Of a stretch of DNA of 37,957 bases, positions 17,515 through 25,174 are shown one piece after another (position 1 is the first letter of the stretch; each line of letters begins with the position of its first letter). A program made the translations under genes and the position numbers. Under the pieces are notes generated by a model. That model saw only the letters and a list, made by a program, of their open reading frames with translations. It made no database searches and had not been told where the DNA came from. Origin of the DNA: Luteitalea sp. (GTDB lineage Bacteria; Acidobacteriota; Vicinamibacteria; Vicinamibacterales; Vicinamibacteraceae); the NCBI GenBank assembly GCA_009377495.1, contig WHTZ01000061.1, positions 1 to 37,957 of the forward strand, given 5' to 3'.

Positions 17515-18316
17515 AAGAGTCCGGCAGGGCCGTCCCCTCGAGGATATCTTTATTCTCGACTGCCACGCCCATATCGGCGGGGACGCTCAAGATTTCACGA
17601 TCCGCGACAATACTCCTGAGAAGATCCTGGAGGTCATGGATCGAATGGGCATCGACCAGATTTGCATCAGTTCCATGACCGCCATCTGGGGAGATGTGGA
17701 GCGCGGAAACGAAGAGACGATGGCGGTGGTCGGCCGCTACCCGAACCGGTTTCTCGGTTACGTGGTGGTGAACCCGCGCTACCCAGGCTCGCTGCTGACC
17801 GAGCTAGAGCGCTACCGGAACGTACCTGGAATGCAGATGGTAAAGCTGCATCCGTTTGTCCACGACTATCCCGTGACCGGCAGGAAGTACCAGCCCGTGT
17901 GGGAGTATTGTCAGGAGCGGGACGTGATCGTCCTGAGCCACACTCAGGGGGCGGATCGCAACTGCAGTCCCCTGATGTTTGACACAGTGGCGCGGACCTT
18001 TCCGCGCGTCACCATCCTCCTGGGACACATGGGCGTCACGCATCAGGGGCTGGATGAAGCGTTGGAGGTAGCAGCTCAACACGATAATTTATACCTCGAC
18101 ATTACAAGCTCTTTCAGTCCCTTCGGCAGTATCGAGCGCTGTGTCAGGGAAGTCGGTGCCGACCGGGTTCTCTTTGGATCGGACATTCCCTTCTTTGAGC
18201 AAGCGGTCAATTTCGGGCGGGTCGCCTATGCGCGCATTTCCGACGCGGACAAAGAGAAGATCTTCGGCCTGAACATGAAACAATTGGGACAACGGCATTC
18301 TTCAACGAGAGTTTGA
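17507..18316 (+). CDS. Amidohydrolase family protein (metal-dependent)
   Basis: 269 aa from the ATG at 17507, which lies within the end of the preceding gene (ATGATTGA overlap). A longer open frame to 17432 exists but would overlap more and lacks support. Amidohydrolase_2-type TIM barrel with ligands in place: His20 and His22 (LDCHAHIGG), Lys113 and His115 (VKLHPF), His145 (LSHTQG), His174 (LGHMG) and Asp226 (FGSDIPF). Members include lactonases, decarboxylases such as ACMSD, and hydrolases acting on ring compounds. The substrate is unknown. The neighbours (aldo/keto reductase, aminotransferase, hydroxyacid dehydrogenase) point to an acid or lactone intermediate. Confidence 0.9.
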   Translation: MIERVRQGRPLEDIFILDCHAHIGGDAQDFTIRDNTPEKILEVMDRMGIDQICISSMTAIWGDVERGNEETMAVVGRYPNRFLGYVVVNPRYPGSLLTELERYRNVPGMQMVKLHPFVHDYPVTGRKYQPVWEYCQERDVIVLSHTQGADRNCSPLMFDTVARTFPRVTILLGHMGVTHQGLDEALEVAAQHDNLYLDITSSFSPFGSIERCVREVGADRVLFGSDIPFFEQAVNFGRVAYARISDADKEKIFGLNMKQLGQRHSSTRV

Positions 18317-18320
18317 GCTC

Positions 18321-19541
18321 GTGTCACCCCAACACGCTTCCGAGACTCTGGCAATTAGCGGAGGAAGCCCCGTCCGGAAACGCCCCTTTCCCTTGTGGCC
18401 GCAGTGGGGAGAGGAAGAAAAGGCGCAGCTTCTGGAGGTGCTCGAGAGCCGCAACTGGGGCGGTTATCACCCCAAGGTGCGCGAGTTCGAGGAGCGCTGG
18501 GCCGCTTACTGTGGAACGGCCGAGGGCGTGCTCGCGGTGAACGGAACCGTCACGCTGGTAGCCTGCCTGCTGGCACTCGGTATAAAGCCGGAAGACGAGG
18601 TCATCGTCCCGGCCGTCACGTTCGTCGCGACCGCCAGTGCGGTCTCGCTGGTCGGTGCCGTTCCGGTATTTGTCGATATTGATCCCGCCACGCTGAACCT
18701 CGATCCCGATCGGATCGAGGCCGCCATCACTCCTCGCACCAGAGCCGTCATCGTCGTGCATTTCGGCGGGCAGCCCGCTGACCTCGATCGCGTCCAGGAG
18801 ATCGCTCGGGACCACAACCTAAAAGTCATCGAAGACGCGGCTCACGCTCACGGCTCAGAGTGGAAGGGCCGCCGGGTTGGCAGCTTCGGCGATCTCGCCT
18901 CCTTCAGCTTTCAAAACACCAAAGCCCTCCCGTCCGGCGAAGGCGGCATCGTGGTCGGCAATGCGAGCTCACCGCTCGACTTCGTGCGCTCTTACGTCAA
19001 TCAGGGACGGAGGCCAGACCGGGGCTGGTATGAGCATTTCATTCTGGGAACGAACGCGCGCATCAGTGGCTTTCAGGCCGGCATTCTTCTGGCGCAGCTC
19101 GCGCGCCTCGACGACCAGATCGCCACTCGCACCCGAAACGCCGCGCTCCTCAGTGCCGAACTGAAATCCATCCCGGGCGTAATGGTCCCGGACGTTCGTT
19201 CCGAGGTGACACGTCACAGCTTTTACATCTTGCCGCTTCGCCTTCGCCCGAACGAGCTGGGCACAAGCATGCGGGTCATGGTGAGCGCCGTCGAAGCCGA
19301 AGGCATCCCCGTCTCTGCATACCCCTACCCGCTTTACCGGAACGAAGTCTTTCAGAAGGTGCCCACCAGGGTGGCCGACTGTCCCGAGGCGGAAAAGGCC
19401 GCGCTGGAGGTGGCGTGGCTGCAGGGTTATGCCCTGCTGGGAGACGAGGAAGATATCGCCGATGTGGCCGCCGCGTTTCGCAAGGTAGCCGAGCAGAAGC
19501 GCGACCTCCCCCCATCCGTCCAGATCCAGCGCCAGCGGTAA
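18321..19541 (+). CDS. DegT/DnrJ/EryC1/StrS family PLP aminotransferase
   Basis: A 406-aa fold-type-I PLP enzyme of the sugar-aminotransferase family (3-amino/4-amino sugar synthesis or, in catabolic clusters, reverse transamination). Visible: NGTVTLVACLLALGI (phosphate-binding region, about 74-88), VPAVTFVATASAV, IEDAAHAHGSEWKG with Asp172 contacting the pyridine nitrogen, and the Schiff-base lysine Lys201 in SFSFQNTKALPSGEGG. The GTG start is 4 nt after the amidohydrolase stop, and the next gene starts immediately after its stop, so it belongs to the same operon. No signal peptide, so it is cytoplasmic, unlike its paralogue at 35450. Confidence 0.93.
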   Translation: MSPQHASETLAISGGSPVRKRPFPLWPQWGEEEKAQLLEVLESRNWGGYHPKVREFEERWAAYCGTAEGVLAVNGTVTLVACLLALGIKPEDEVIVPAVTFVATASAVSLVGAVPVFVDIDPATLNLDPDRIEAAITPRTRAVIVVHFGGQPADLDRVQEIARDHNLKVIEDAAHAHGSEWKGRRVGSFGDLASFSFQNTKALPSGEGGIVVGNASSPLDFVRSYVNQGRRPDRGWYEHFILGTNARISGFQAGILLAQLARLDDQIATRTRNAALLSAELKSIPGVMVPDVRSEVTRHSFYILPLRLRPNELGTSMRVMVSAVEAEGIPVSAYPYPLYRNEVFQKVPTRVADCPEAEKAALEVAWLQGYALLGDEEDIADVAAAFRKVAEQKRDLPPSVQIQRQR

Positions 19542-20378
19542 ATGCCCGTGGATAAAAAGCCAGACAAGAATGTCGTACCGATGCTGGTCAAGGCCTTCAG
19601 CCTGTTGGAAGACTTCCGTCAGAAGCCTGAAGGACTGAGCTACGTGGAGCTGGTCGAACGGCATCGGGGAATCTCCAAAGTGTCGGTCTACCGCATTCTC
19701 TGCTCGCTGGAGGCGCTCGGCTACCTGGAAAAGGATGACGATTCGAAGCGCTACCAACTCGGCAGCAAGTTCATCGAATTGGGGAGCCTCACCGAAAAGC
19801 GTTTGGACATCATCCGCCTGGCGGAGCCATACATGCGGAAGATCCGCGACACCTGGGGCGAGAATGTCAACCTCGCCAAGATTCAAGCGGGTGAGCTCGT
19901 CTATCTGCGATCTCTGGAAGGAACATATCCGATTGTGGTTCGGGAGCTCACCAGCCGGAACGTCGCCGTCTACAGCTCGGCTCTCGGAAAAGCCATTCTC
20001 GCCGACCTGGCCCCGTTGGAGCGCGACGCTTTTGTCTCCCGGATTCAGTTCAAGAAACTGACGCCCAACACCATCACGGACAAAGAAACCTTCATGCGTG
20101 ATCTGGAGCGCAGTGTCCGCACGGGCTACGCGATCGACGACGAAGAAAACACGGTCGGAGTCCGGTGTGTGGGCTCGGCCATCTTGGATGGACGAGACTG
20201 TCCGGTCGCCGCTCTCAGTGTGACCGGTCCGGCCACGCGAATGACTCAAATGAGAGCCCAGGAGATTGGGTCTCAACTGGCCAAGATATGCCGGGAGATT
20301 TCCGCACGTCGCTATAAGCGTGCGCTGCGCGAGGGTCGTCGTGGTGCGACGCGAGCGCGTTCCGCCGGTCGCGCCTGA
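19542..20378 (+). CDS. IclR family transcriptional regulator (first copy)
   Basis: 278 aa. N-terminal winged helix-turn-helix (about 12-75: MLVKAFSLLEDF, GISKVSVYRILCSLEALGYLEKD) and C-terminal IclR effector domain (about 90-260) with the conserved SALGKAILADL and GYAIDDEENTVGVRCVGSAILD segments. The C-terminal tail is rich in Arg. Its ATG directly follows the DegT stop (no gap), so it is co-transcribed with the catabolic genes. It is convergent with the M20 gene, with stop codons abutting. IclR proteins usually sense an aromatic or small organic acid and bind palindromes in promoters; the ligand is unknown. Confidence 0.95.
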   Translation: MPVDKKPDKNVVPMLVKAFSLLEDFRQKPEGLSYVELVERHRGISKVSVYRILCSLEALGYLEKDDDSKRYQLGSKFIELGSLTEKRLDIIRLAEPYMRKIRDTWGENVNLAKIQAGELVYLRSLEGTYPIVVRELTSRNVAVYSSALGKAILADLAPLERDAFVSRIQFKKLTPNTITDKETFMRDLERSVRTGYAIDDEENTVGVRCVGSAILDGRDCPVAALSVTGPATRMTQMRAQEIGSQLAKICREISARRYKRALREGRRGATRARSAGRA

Positions 20379-21620
20379 TCAACACCAGTTCAAGACCAAG
20401 TGGGTCAAGGTTTCACCCGCACACGCAAGCTCGCTGAGCCCGATCTGTTCTTCCGCGGAGTGGGCAAAGCGCAGGTGACCGGGCCCGTACACCACCGTGG
20501 GAATCTGCAGCAGGTTGCTGTAGAACCACGAGTCACACGACGCTGGAAGCGCCCCCAAAGAGCCGACTCCTCCACTGTCCCGGCAGCTCTGTTGAAACGT
20601 TTTGACCAGGGGGTGGTCGACCGGAGTCACGTGGCTGTCATGTCGATAGGTGAATTCCAGCGAGAAATTGTTGGCGAGCAGCGGAGAGCCTTCAGCGTGA
20701 AGCTCGCATTCCATTTCCGCCATGACCCACTCCCGGCTCACGTTGGGTAGGAACCCCATAACCCCTTCCAAAACGGCGCGGTCGGGGGCGCTGGTCGGCC
20801 AGTTTCCGGAATGCAGCTTCCCGAAATTGATCGGCATGGGATTTTCGAGCTCGTCGAAGAGAGCAATACCACGAGATTCCGTCAGCAAGCGCTGATGGAA
20901 TTTCTCCAGAATGTGCATCGCTTCCACACCTGCTTTCAGAGCGCTGGCAGTCTGTCCAGGACTGCCGCTGTGGCCGGGCCGGCCACGGCAGACGATGCGG
21001 AACCAGACGGCGCCACGAACCGAGGTCACGATCGCCCCGCTGGTGGGCTCCAGGACGACCGCTCCATCCGCTTTCTCACCAGTGCGGATCATCCCGAGCG
21101 CTCCGTTGCCACCGATTTCCTCCTCCACCACCAGATGCAGGACCAGCGTTCCCGCGGGCTGGTGGCCAAGCCGCTTCATCACCCGAAGCATCAGAAAGAG
21201 TGCGGCGACCTGGCCTTTGGCGTCGCAGGCCCCGCGGCCGAAAATGGCACCGTCGCTGCTGACCGGGTCGAACGCGCGGGGCTGATTCTCGGAGGCAGGC
21301 ACCACATCGACGTGCGTACAGAAAATGAGTGACTTCCCTGGTCCTGCTTCATTGATGACTGCCCTCAGGTTGAAGCGCCGGTCGTAGGAGAGGTTCGGCA
21401 GGGGGCAGGAGTATTCCGGATCCCGCTCGAAATCCACGGGAAAGCCAATCGGGTCGACCCCATCCACCAGCGGCTCAAAAGCTCTCCTGACATAGTCGAT
21501 GGCCGGTTGTTCCTGCCCTGGGAGGGACGGGAAGCGGATCAGGTCCGTCAGGAATTCGGCGGCGGCCGCCAATTCCTCCCCGACGAGTTTTTTTACGCAA
21601 TCTCCCATTTCTGTAGACAT
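20379..21620 (-). CDS. M20 family metallopeptidase / deacylase (ArgE/DapE-like)
   Basis: A 413-aa di-zinc hydrolase of the ArgE/DapE/CPG2 group, cytoplasmic. Metal and catalytic motifs: FCTHVDVVP (His, catalytic Asp), GRGACDAKG (bridging Asp), VVEEEIGG (catalytic Glu and ligand), VLEPTSG, and FAHSAEE (C-terminal His ligand). The lid/dimerisation domain spans about 185-310 (VRGAVWFRIVCRGRPGHSG...). The annotated ATG touches its AGGAG (no spacer); an in-frame ATG at 21608 with 12-nt spacing is an alternative start. A 13-bp stem lies directly upstream and would cover the Shine-Dalgarno. Likely role: deacylation of an N-acyl amino compound ahead of the class III aminotransferase (inference). Confidence 0.92.
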   Translation of the reverse strand: MSTEMGDCVKKLVGEELAAAAEFLTDLIRFPSLPGQEQPAIDYVRRAFEPLVDGVDPIGFPVDFERDPEYSCPLPNLSYDRRFNLRAVINEAGPGKSLIFCTHVDVVPASENQPRAFDPVSSDGAIFGRGACDAKGQVAALFLMLRVMKRLGHQPAGTLVLHLVVEEEIGGNGALGMIRTGEKADGAVVLEPTSGAIVTSVRGAVWFRIVCRGRPGHSGSPGQTASALKAGVEAMHILEKFHQRLLTESRGIALFDELENPMPINFGKLHSGNWPTSAPDRAVLEGVMGFLPNVSREWVMAEMECELHAEGSPLLANNFSLEFTYRHDSHVTPVDHPLVKTFQQSCRDSGGVGSLGALPASCDSWFYSNLLQIPTVVYGPGHLRFAHSAEEQIGLSELACAGETLTHLVLNWC

Positions 21621-21622
21621 CT

Positions 21623-21677
21623 CCTAAGGCCGGACTCGTGATAGATGGATCAAGTTTTCTGTGCGTCCGGCCTTAGG
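21623..21677 (-). promoter_or_regulatory. 13-bp stem abutting the M20 start codon
   Basis: CCTAAGGCCGGAC (21623-21635) and GTCCGGCCTTAGG (21665-21677) are perfect inverse complements separated by 29 nt. In the minus-strand transcript the 3' arm ends two bases before the AUG and contains most of the AGGAG Shine-Dalgarno. Folding would hide the ribosome binding site. It could instead be an interspersed palindromic repeat. Confidence 0.45.
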
Positions 21678-21706
21678 ATCTGTCTTAGGCGCGGCCGCGC
21701 AAACTA

Positions 21707-21771
21707 GTAACGAAGCCTCGCACCACCGAGCCTCCGTTCTGACTCGACGATTTGAGGCGAGGCTTCGTTAC
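21707..21771. repeat. 15-bp inverted repeat between the M20 and aminotransferase genes
   Basis: GTAACGAAGCCTCGC (21707-21721) is perfectly complementary to GCGAGGCTTCGTTAC (21757-21771) with a 35-nt loop. It lies between two minus-strand genes beside the 13-bp stem, and could be a REP-like mobile palindrome, a processing site or an attenuator. There is no U-tract, so it is not a classical terminator. Confidence 0.5.
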
Positions 21772-21802
21772 CCGGCTCACGTCTGATGCAGTCCCTCGTC
21801 AT

Positions 21803-23146
21803 CTACAGGGAGACGAGGACGCTTTCCATGATGTCCATGGACTCGTGGGCTTCGTTTTCCGAGATCACCAGCGGAGGCGCCACCCGGATGACGTTGCCGA
21901 AAATGCCGACGGCGCCGATCAGCAGTCCGTTTTCAGCGGACCGCTGGATCACGCGGCGTGTCAGATCGGCAGCCGGCTCCTTGCTCTTCCTGTCCCGGAC
22001 GATCTCCAGACCCATCACCAGTCCCCGGCCTCGCACGTCGCCGAGGTGTCGGCATTTCTCCTGGACCTGGAGCAGGCGCGCCTTCAGGATGGAGCCGATT
22101 CGCCGCGCGTTTTCGACCAGCCCCTCGTCCCGAATGATCTCCAGGACTGCCAGTGCGGCAGCACTGGAAACCGGGTTTCCGCCACAGGTGCTGCTCATCT
22201 CCCCCGGTCCAACGGTAGCGATCACAGCCGACTCGGCCATCAGCGCCGAGGTCGGGATGCCGCTGCCGATACCCTTGCCAAGGCAGAGAAGCTGCGGTGT
22301 CAAATCCTCCCATTCCAGGGCGAACATCTTGCCGGTTCGGCCAAAGGAGGACTGCACTTCGTCGAGAATGAAGATCATTCCGCGCTCACGGGTCCACTGC
22401 TCCAGGGCTTTCAAGTATCCGTCCGGGGGGAAGATGAACCCGGCGGCACCCTGGTACGGCTCGATGATGGTTGCCGCCAGGCGGCCAGTGGAGGAGGCGT
22501 TAACCTGACTGTCCATCAGCTCGAGGCAGGCCGTGCCGCACGTTTCAGGCCTCAATTTCAAAGGGCAACGGTAGCAGTAGGGAAACGGGGCCTGGATGGT
22601 GCCGGGCACGGGCGGACCGAAATGTTTCTTCGGACCCGCGAGACCAGCCACGCTGGCGGCTCCCCAGGTGCGCCCGTGGAAGCCTCCGTAAAAGGAGACG
22701 ATTTCCCAGTTTCCCGTGTAGCGCTTGGCCACACGCAAGGCGGCCTCGACAGCCTCGCTTCCGGTCGTCAGGAAGAAGGCGCGATCGAGATGAGGGGGTG
22801 TGATCTCGACCATCTGCCGCGCCAGCGCGATTCGGGCGGGAGTGGCGAAATCGTATGAGCTCATCAGGGTGGCGACAGCTTCCTGGATCGCTTGCACATG
22901 GCGTGGATGACCGTGGCCCACGTTGGTGACCAGAACGCCGGACGTCCAGTCGTAGTAGCGGTTGCCGTCCACATCTGTCACCACCATTCCCCGAGCCCGG
23001 TCCCATACGACCGGAGCCTGCGGTGTCATGGTCTGGGCCTCGTATTGCCGCCACTCCTCGAGCAGTGCTTTGCCCCGCGGGCCCGGAACCTGACGGAGGC
23101 CGCGCACGGGATCGGCGGGTCGTGCCTGTAGTTTTCCGCGTGCCAT
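21803..23146 (-). CDS. Class III PLP aminotransferase
   Basis: A 447-aa fold-type-I enzyme of the 4-aminobutyrate/ornithine aminotransferase class. Motifs: DVDGNRYYDWTSGVLVTNVGHGHP near 60-83, TTGSEAVEAALRVAKRYTG (phosphate-binding), SFYGGFHGRTWG, ILDEVQSSFGRTGK (Asp to pyridine N, about 255-268) and LGKGIGSGIP with the Schiff-base Lys. An extra Cys-rich stretch (YCYRCPLKLRPETCGTACLE) is seen in some members of this class. The start is 3 nt after the dehydrogenase stop, so it is the third gene of the rraA operon. It moves an amino group from an omega- or beta-amino compound to a keto acid; the donor is unknown. Confidence 0.93.
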   Translation of the reverse strand: MARGKLQARPADPVRGLRQVPGPRGKALLEEWRQYEAQTMTPQAPVVWDRARGMVVTDVDGNRYYDWTSGVLVTNVGHGHPRHVQAIQEAVATLMSSYDFATPARIALARQMVEITPPHLDRAFFLTTGSEAVEAALRVAKRYTGNWEIVSFYGGFHGRTWGAASVAGLAGPKKHFGPPVPGTIQAPFPYCYRCPLKLRPETCGTACLELMDSQVNASSTGRLAATIIEPYQGAAGFIFPPDGYLKALEQWTRERGMIFILDEVQSSFGRTGKMFALEWEDLTPQLLCLGKGIGSGIPTSALMAESAVIATVGPGEMSSTCGGNPVSSAAALAVLEIIRDEGLVENARRIGSILKARLLQVQEKCRHLGDVRGRGLVMGLEIVRDRKSKEPAADLTRRVIQRSAENGLLIGAVGIFGNVIRVAPPLVISENEAHESMDIMESVLVSL

Positions 23147-23149
23147 CGG

Positions 23150-24139
23150 TCAGACTCCTCCTCTCGCCACTTCCAGGTTGATGCAGTTCCGAGGAGGAAG
23201 CCCCTTCTGAAAGCGCCTGATTTCCTCGACGATTTTGTAGCGCACGTCCCAGCTGGCCTCCACCGAATACCACGACAGGTGAGGAGTCAGCACGACGTTG
23301 TCGAGATCGAACGGCGGTTCGTCGGGCGCCGGGGGCTCACGCTCGAAGACATCCAGCGCCGCTCCCGCAATCCGGCCTTCCCGCAGGGCGCAGTAGAGCG
23401 CGGGATGATCGATCAAGCCGGCCCGCGCCGTGTTGATCAGGCAGGCAGATTCCTTCATCCGAGCCAGGCTCTTCGCGTTGATCATCTGCCGTGTGTCCGA
23501 GTTCAGCGGGGTGTGCAACGTGATGAAATCGGATTCGGCCAGCACCTGATCACGGGAAACCGTTTCGATCCCCAGTTCCCGCTGTCGCGGCTGACTCAAG
23601 TAGGGATCGCAGACCAAGAACTCAAAGCCGAAGCTCCCCAGTCTCTGATAGATCCGCGAGCCGATACGCCCGCAACCGATGATGCCGAGAACCTTATCTT
23701 TCAGTCGGAATATCGGCTGCACTCCGGCAAAGTCCCACTCCCCTTTTCGGCTCGACTGCTCCACCACCGATCGGCTCAGCACGATCTTACGGGCTAGTGC
23801 AAAAAGCAAGGCAATCGCGTGCTCAGCCACTTCTTCGACGCAGTAATCCGGAATGTTGACGAGCGGAATATTCTTCTCCGTGAGTGCATCAACATCGACG
23901 TTGTCGTAGCCGATGCCATGGCGGATGACCAGCCTGCACTTCTTCCAGTGGGCGACCAGAGACGAGGTGATCGGTGCCATGTTGACAACCACGATGTCCG
24001 CATCTTCCGTGGCTGAAGCCAGTTCCTCGAAGAAACCGAACTTCAGCTGATGGGCTCGGAAATCGATGTGGCACTCCCGCAGCTCGTTCTCTTCCCAGTC
24101 CAGGTCGGGTTCGACGTAGTCGGTGACGACAACCTTCAT
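23150..24139 (-). CDS. D-isomer-specific 2-hydroxyacid dehydrogenase (CtBP-like)
   Basis: 329 aa from the ATG at 24139, which has GGAG at 6-nt spacing. The frame is open to 24505, but that extension is antisense-like to the rraA gene. NAD-dependent cytoplasmic oxidoreductase: N-terminal substrate domain about 1-100, Rossmann domain with GIIGCGRIGSRI, catalytic Arg in LINTARAGLID, Glu in LDVFEREPP and His in LTPHLSWY. The family includes phosphoglycerate and glyoxylate/hydroxypyruvate reductases. It lies between the RraA-like and aminotransferase genes in a tight operon, consistent with keto-acid reduction or hydroxyacid oxidation. Confidence 0.93.
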   Translation of the reverse strand: MKVVVTDYVEPDLDWEENELRECHIDFRAHQLKFGFFEELASATEDADIVVVNMAPITSSLVAHWKKCRLVIRHGIGYDNVDVDALTEKNIPLVNIPDYCVEEVAEHAIALLFALARKIVLSRSVVEQSSRKGEWDFAGVQPIFRLKDKVLGIIGCGRIGSRIYQRLGSFGFEFLVCDPYLSQPRQRELGIETVSRDQVLAESDFITLHTPLNSDTRQMINAKSLARMKESACLINTARAGLIDHPALYCALREGRIAGAALDVFEREPPAPDEPPFDLDNVVLTPHLSWYSVEASWDVRYKIVEEIRRFQKGLPPRNCINLEVARGGV

Positions 24140-24156
24140 GAATAACTCCGGCACCT

Positions 24157-24861
24157 TCAGAGCACGCGATACTTCTGCCAGACGGCCTCCAGCGAAGCGC
24201 CCGACTTCAGCTCGTTCCGGATGTCCGTCTCGACGCGTGCCCGCTCCAGTGCCCGCTCCATCACCTCCGCCTCCGCTTCCCGCGGAATCAGCAGCAGACC
24301 GTCCAGGTCCGCAAAAATGATCTGGCCCGGATAGACCGTCCGCTCCCCCAGTTGAAGCGCGACATTGAAGTCGACAACCCTGACCCGACCCGCTGTGTCG
24401 ATCGGAGAAGTACCGCGGCAGAATACGGGGAAACCCATCTGCATTAACTTTCTGCCGTCCCGGGTAAAGCCGTTGATCACTGCGCCGGTTCCCTGTTTTG
24501 CCCACACGCGCGTGGCACTCAACTCCCCGAAAATGCCCGTGGGCACAAGAGTGCGCCCGCCGGCTACCAGGACCTCTCCGGGCTGAATGCCGTCCATGGC
24601 TTCGATCGCGAGCTCGTACGGATTCTCCACTCGAGAGTCAAAATCATTGACGAGTGTGCGGGCACGACCGACGACCACCTGCTCTGGTCGGAGGGGTCGT
24701 AGGCCGAGGGCAGGATCGACAGCTTGGTGGCGGAATCCCAGCTCGTCGAGAATATCCGACACGACTCCCGCGTAAAGCGCCGACGCTGCGTGTTTGAAGA
24801 AAGCGGGTTCGTCATCTCGAATCACAATGCTCTCCGCTCCAGAAGCGGCCCCGTTCGCCAT
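24157..24861 (-). CDS. RraA-like protein (HMG/oxaloacetate lyase type)
   Basis: 234 aa. This family contains 4-hydroxy-4-methyl-2-oxoglutarate aldolases, oxaloacetate decarboxylases and E. coli RraA. The central ligand-binding segment is present: GELSATRVWAKQGTGAVINGFTRDG, holding the conserved GE(L/N)...A, the G(A/V)V.(D/N)G turn and the Arg-Asp pair used for substrate and metal. It also has AGRVRVVDFNVAL and GQIIFADLDGLLLIP (metal-binding aspartates). The start has AAGGA very close (2-3 nt). In a catabolic operon, a lyase or decarboxylase role is more likely than RNase regulation. It heads the operon dehydrogenase - aminotransferase - (M20). Confidence 0.88.
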   Translation of the reverse strand: MANGAASGAESIVIRDDEPAFFKHAASALYAGVVSDILDELGFRHQAVDPALGLRPLRPEQVVVGRARTLVNDFDSRVENPYELAIEAMDGIQPGEVLVAGGRTLVPTGIFGELSATRVWAKQGTGAVINGFTRDGRKLMQMGFPVFCRGTSPIDTAGRVRVVDFNVALQLGERTVYPGQIIFADLDGLLLIPREAEAEVMERALERARVETDIRNELKSGASLEAVWQKYRVL

Positions 24862-24867
24862 TTCCTT

Positions 24868-24885
24868 ATTGAAATTATATTTTCC
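24868..24885 (-). promoter_or_regulatory. rraA operon operator/promoter element
   Basis: On the minus strand GGAAAATATAATTTCAAT: a GAAA-N6-TTTC dyad (plus 24871-24884) whose centre contains a perfect TATAAT (plus 24874-24879). It ends 6 bp upstream of the rraA start codon, so transcription would begin very close to the AUG. It matches the oar2 element at 16 of 18 positions. Binding here would block both transcription and the short leader. Confidence 0.5.
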
Positions 24886-25023
24886 TACGGCAAAATTCTA
24901 CCGTCTGCCTGGGCAGAGGGTCAACGCATTTGCTCAGCCGAGGCAGGAGTCGATGCGTCCCTCGTTGACATCAGAGTGAGATTCCTGTTGACAGCTCAAG
25001 TTGGACGGTACTATCTTTTTAAC

Positions 25024-25040
25024 GAAACTAATTTTTCAAT
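25024..25040 (+). promoter_or_regulatory. GAAA-N6-TTTCAAT dyad facing iclR
   Basis: GAAA (25024-25027), CTAATT, TTTC (25034-25037), AAT. It has the same half-sites and the same TTTCAAT end as the elements upstream of oar2 and rraA, oriented toward the second iclR gene. It lies just after a weak promoter candidate, where a repressor would act. This suggests autoregulation by the IclR protein. Confidence 0.35.
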
Positions 25041-25121
25041 ACAGGAACTCCAGCACTGACGAGTAGCATGTCACCGCTGAATCGGTAACGGTGTCGCAGC
25101 GCGCTCATTCACCCGATGTCC

Positions 25122-25174
25122 GTAGCGCGCGGCCTTCAGGCCGCGCGACGAGAGGCCTGAAGGCCCCTCGCTAC
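25122..25174. repeat. REP-like double-hairpin palindromic element
   Basis: A 53-bp compound palindrome. Outer GTAGCG (25122-25127) and CGCTAC (25169-25174) enclose two hairpins: CGCGCGGCCT-TC-AGGCCGCGCG (25126-25147, perfect 10-bp stem) and CGAGAGGCCT-GA-AGGCCCCTCG (9 of 10 paired, ending at 25170). The two stems share the GGCCT/AGGCC core. This is the architecture of REP/BIME elements moved by TnpA-REP (Y1) transposases. It lies in the iclR leader region. Confidence 0.65.

Noticed and set aside
15842..18391. GAAA-N6-TTTC matches inside coding sequence (15842-15855 and 18377-18390)
   Set aside because: They lie inside the aldo/keto reductase and DegT genes and lack the TAATTTCAAT extension, so I do not call them operators. 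They show that the bare tetramer dyad is not fully specific.
18969..20276. 435-codon open frame on the minus strand
   Set aside because: Runs antisense to the DegT and IclR genes, both of which have full family motifs.
21752..22858. 368-codon open frame on the plus strand
   Set aside because: Antisense to the class III aminotransferase and composed of shadow sequence.
20379..23146. Ectoine-degradation genes (M20 deacetylase plus class III aminotransferase, DoeB/DoeD-like)
   Set aside because: No DoeA-type ectoine hydrolase or ectoine transporter is present and the neighbours do not fit.
24140..24505. N-terminal extension of the hydroxyacid dehydrogenase
   Set aside because: Overlaps the rraA gene out of frame; the ATG at 24139 has a good Shine-Dalgarno and fits the family N-terminus.
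25122..25174. Intrinsic terminator or CRISPR repeat
   Set aside because: No T-run follows either hairpin and there is no repeat-spacer series.
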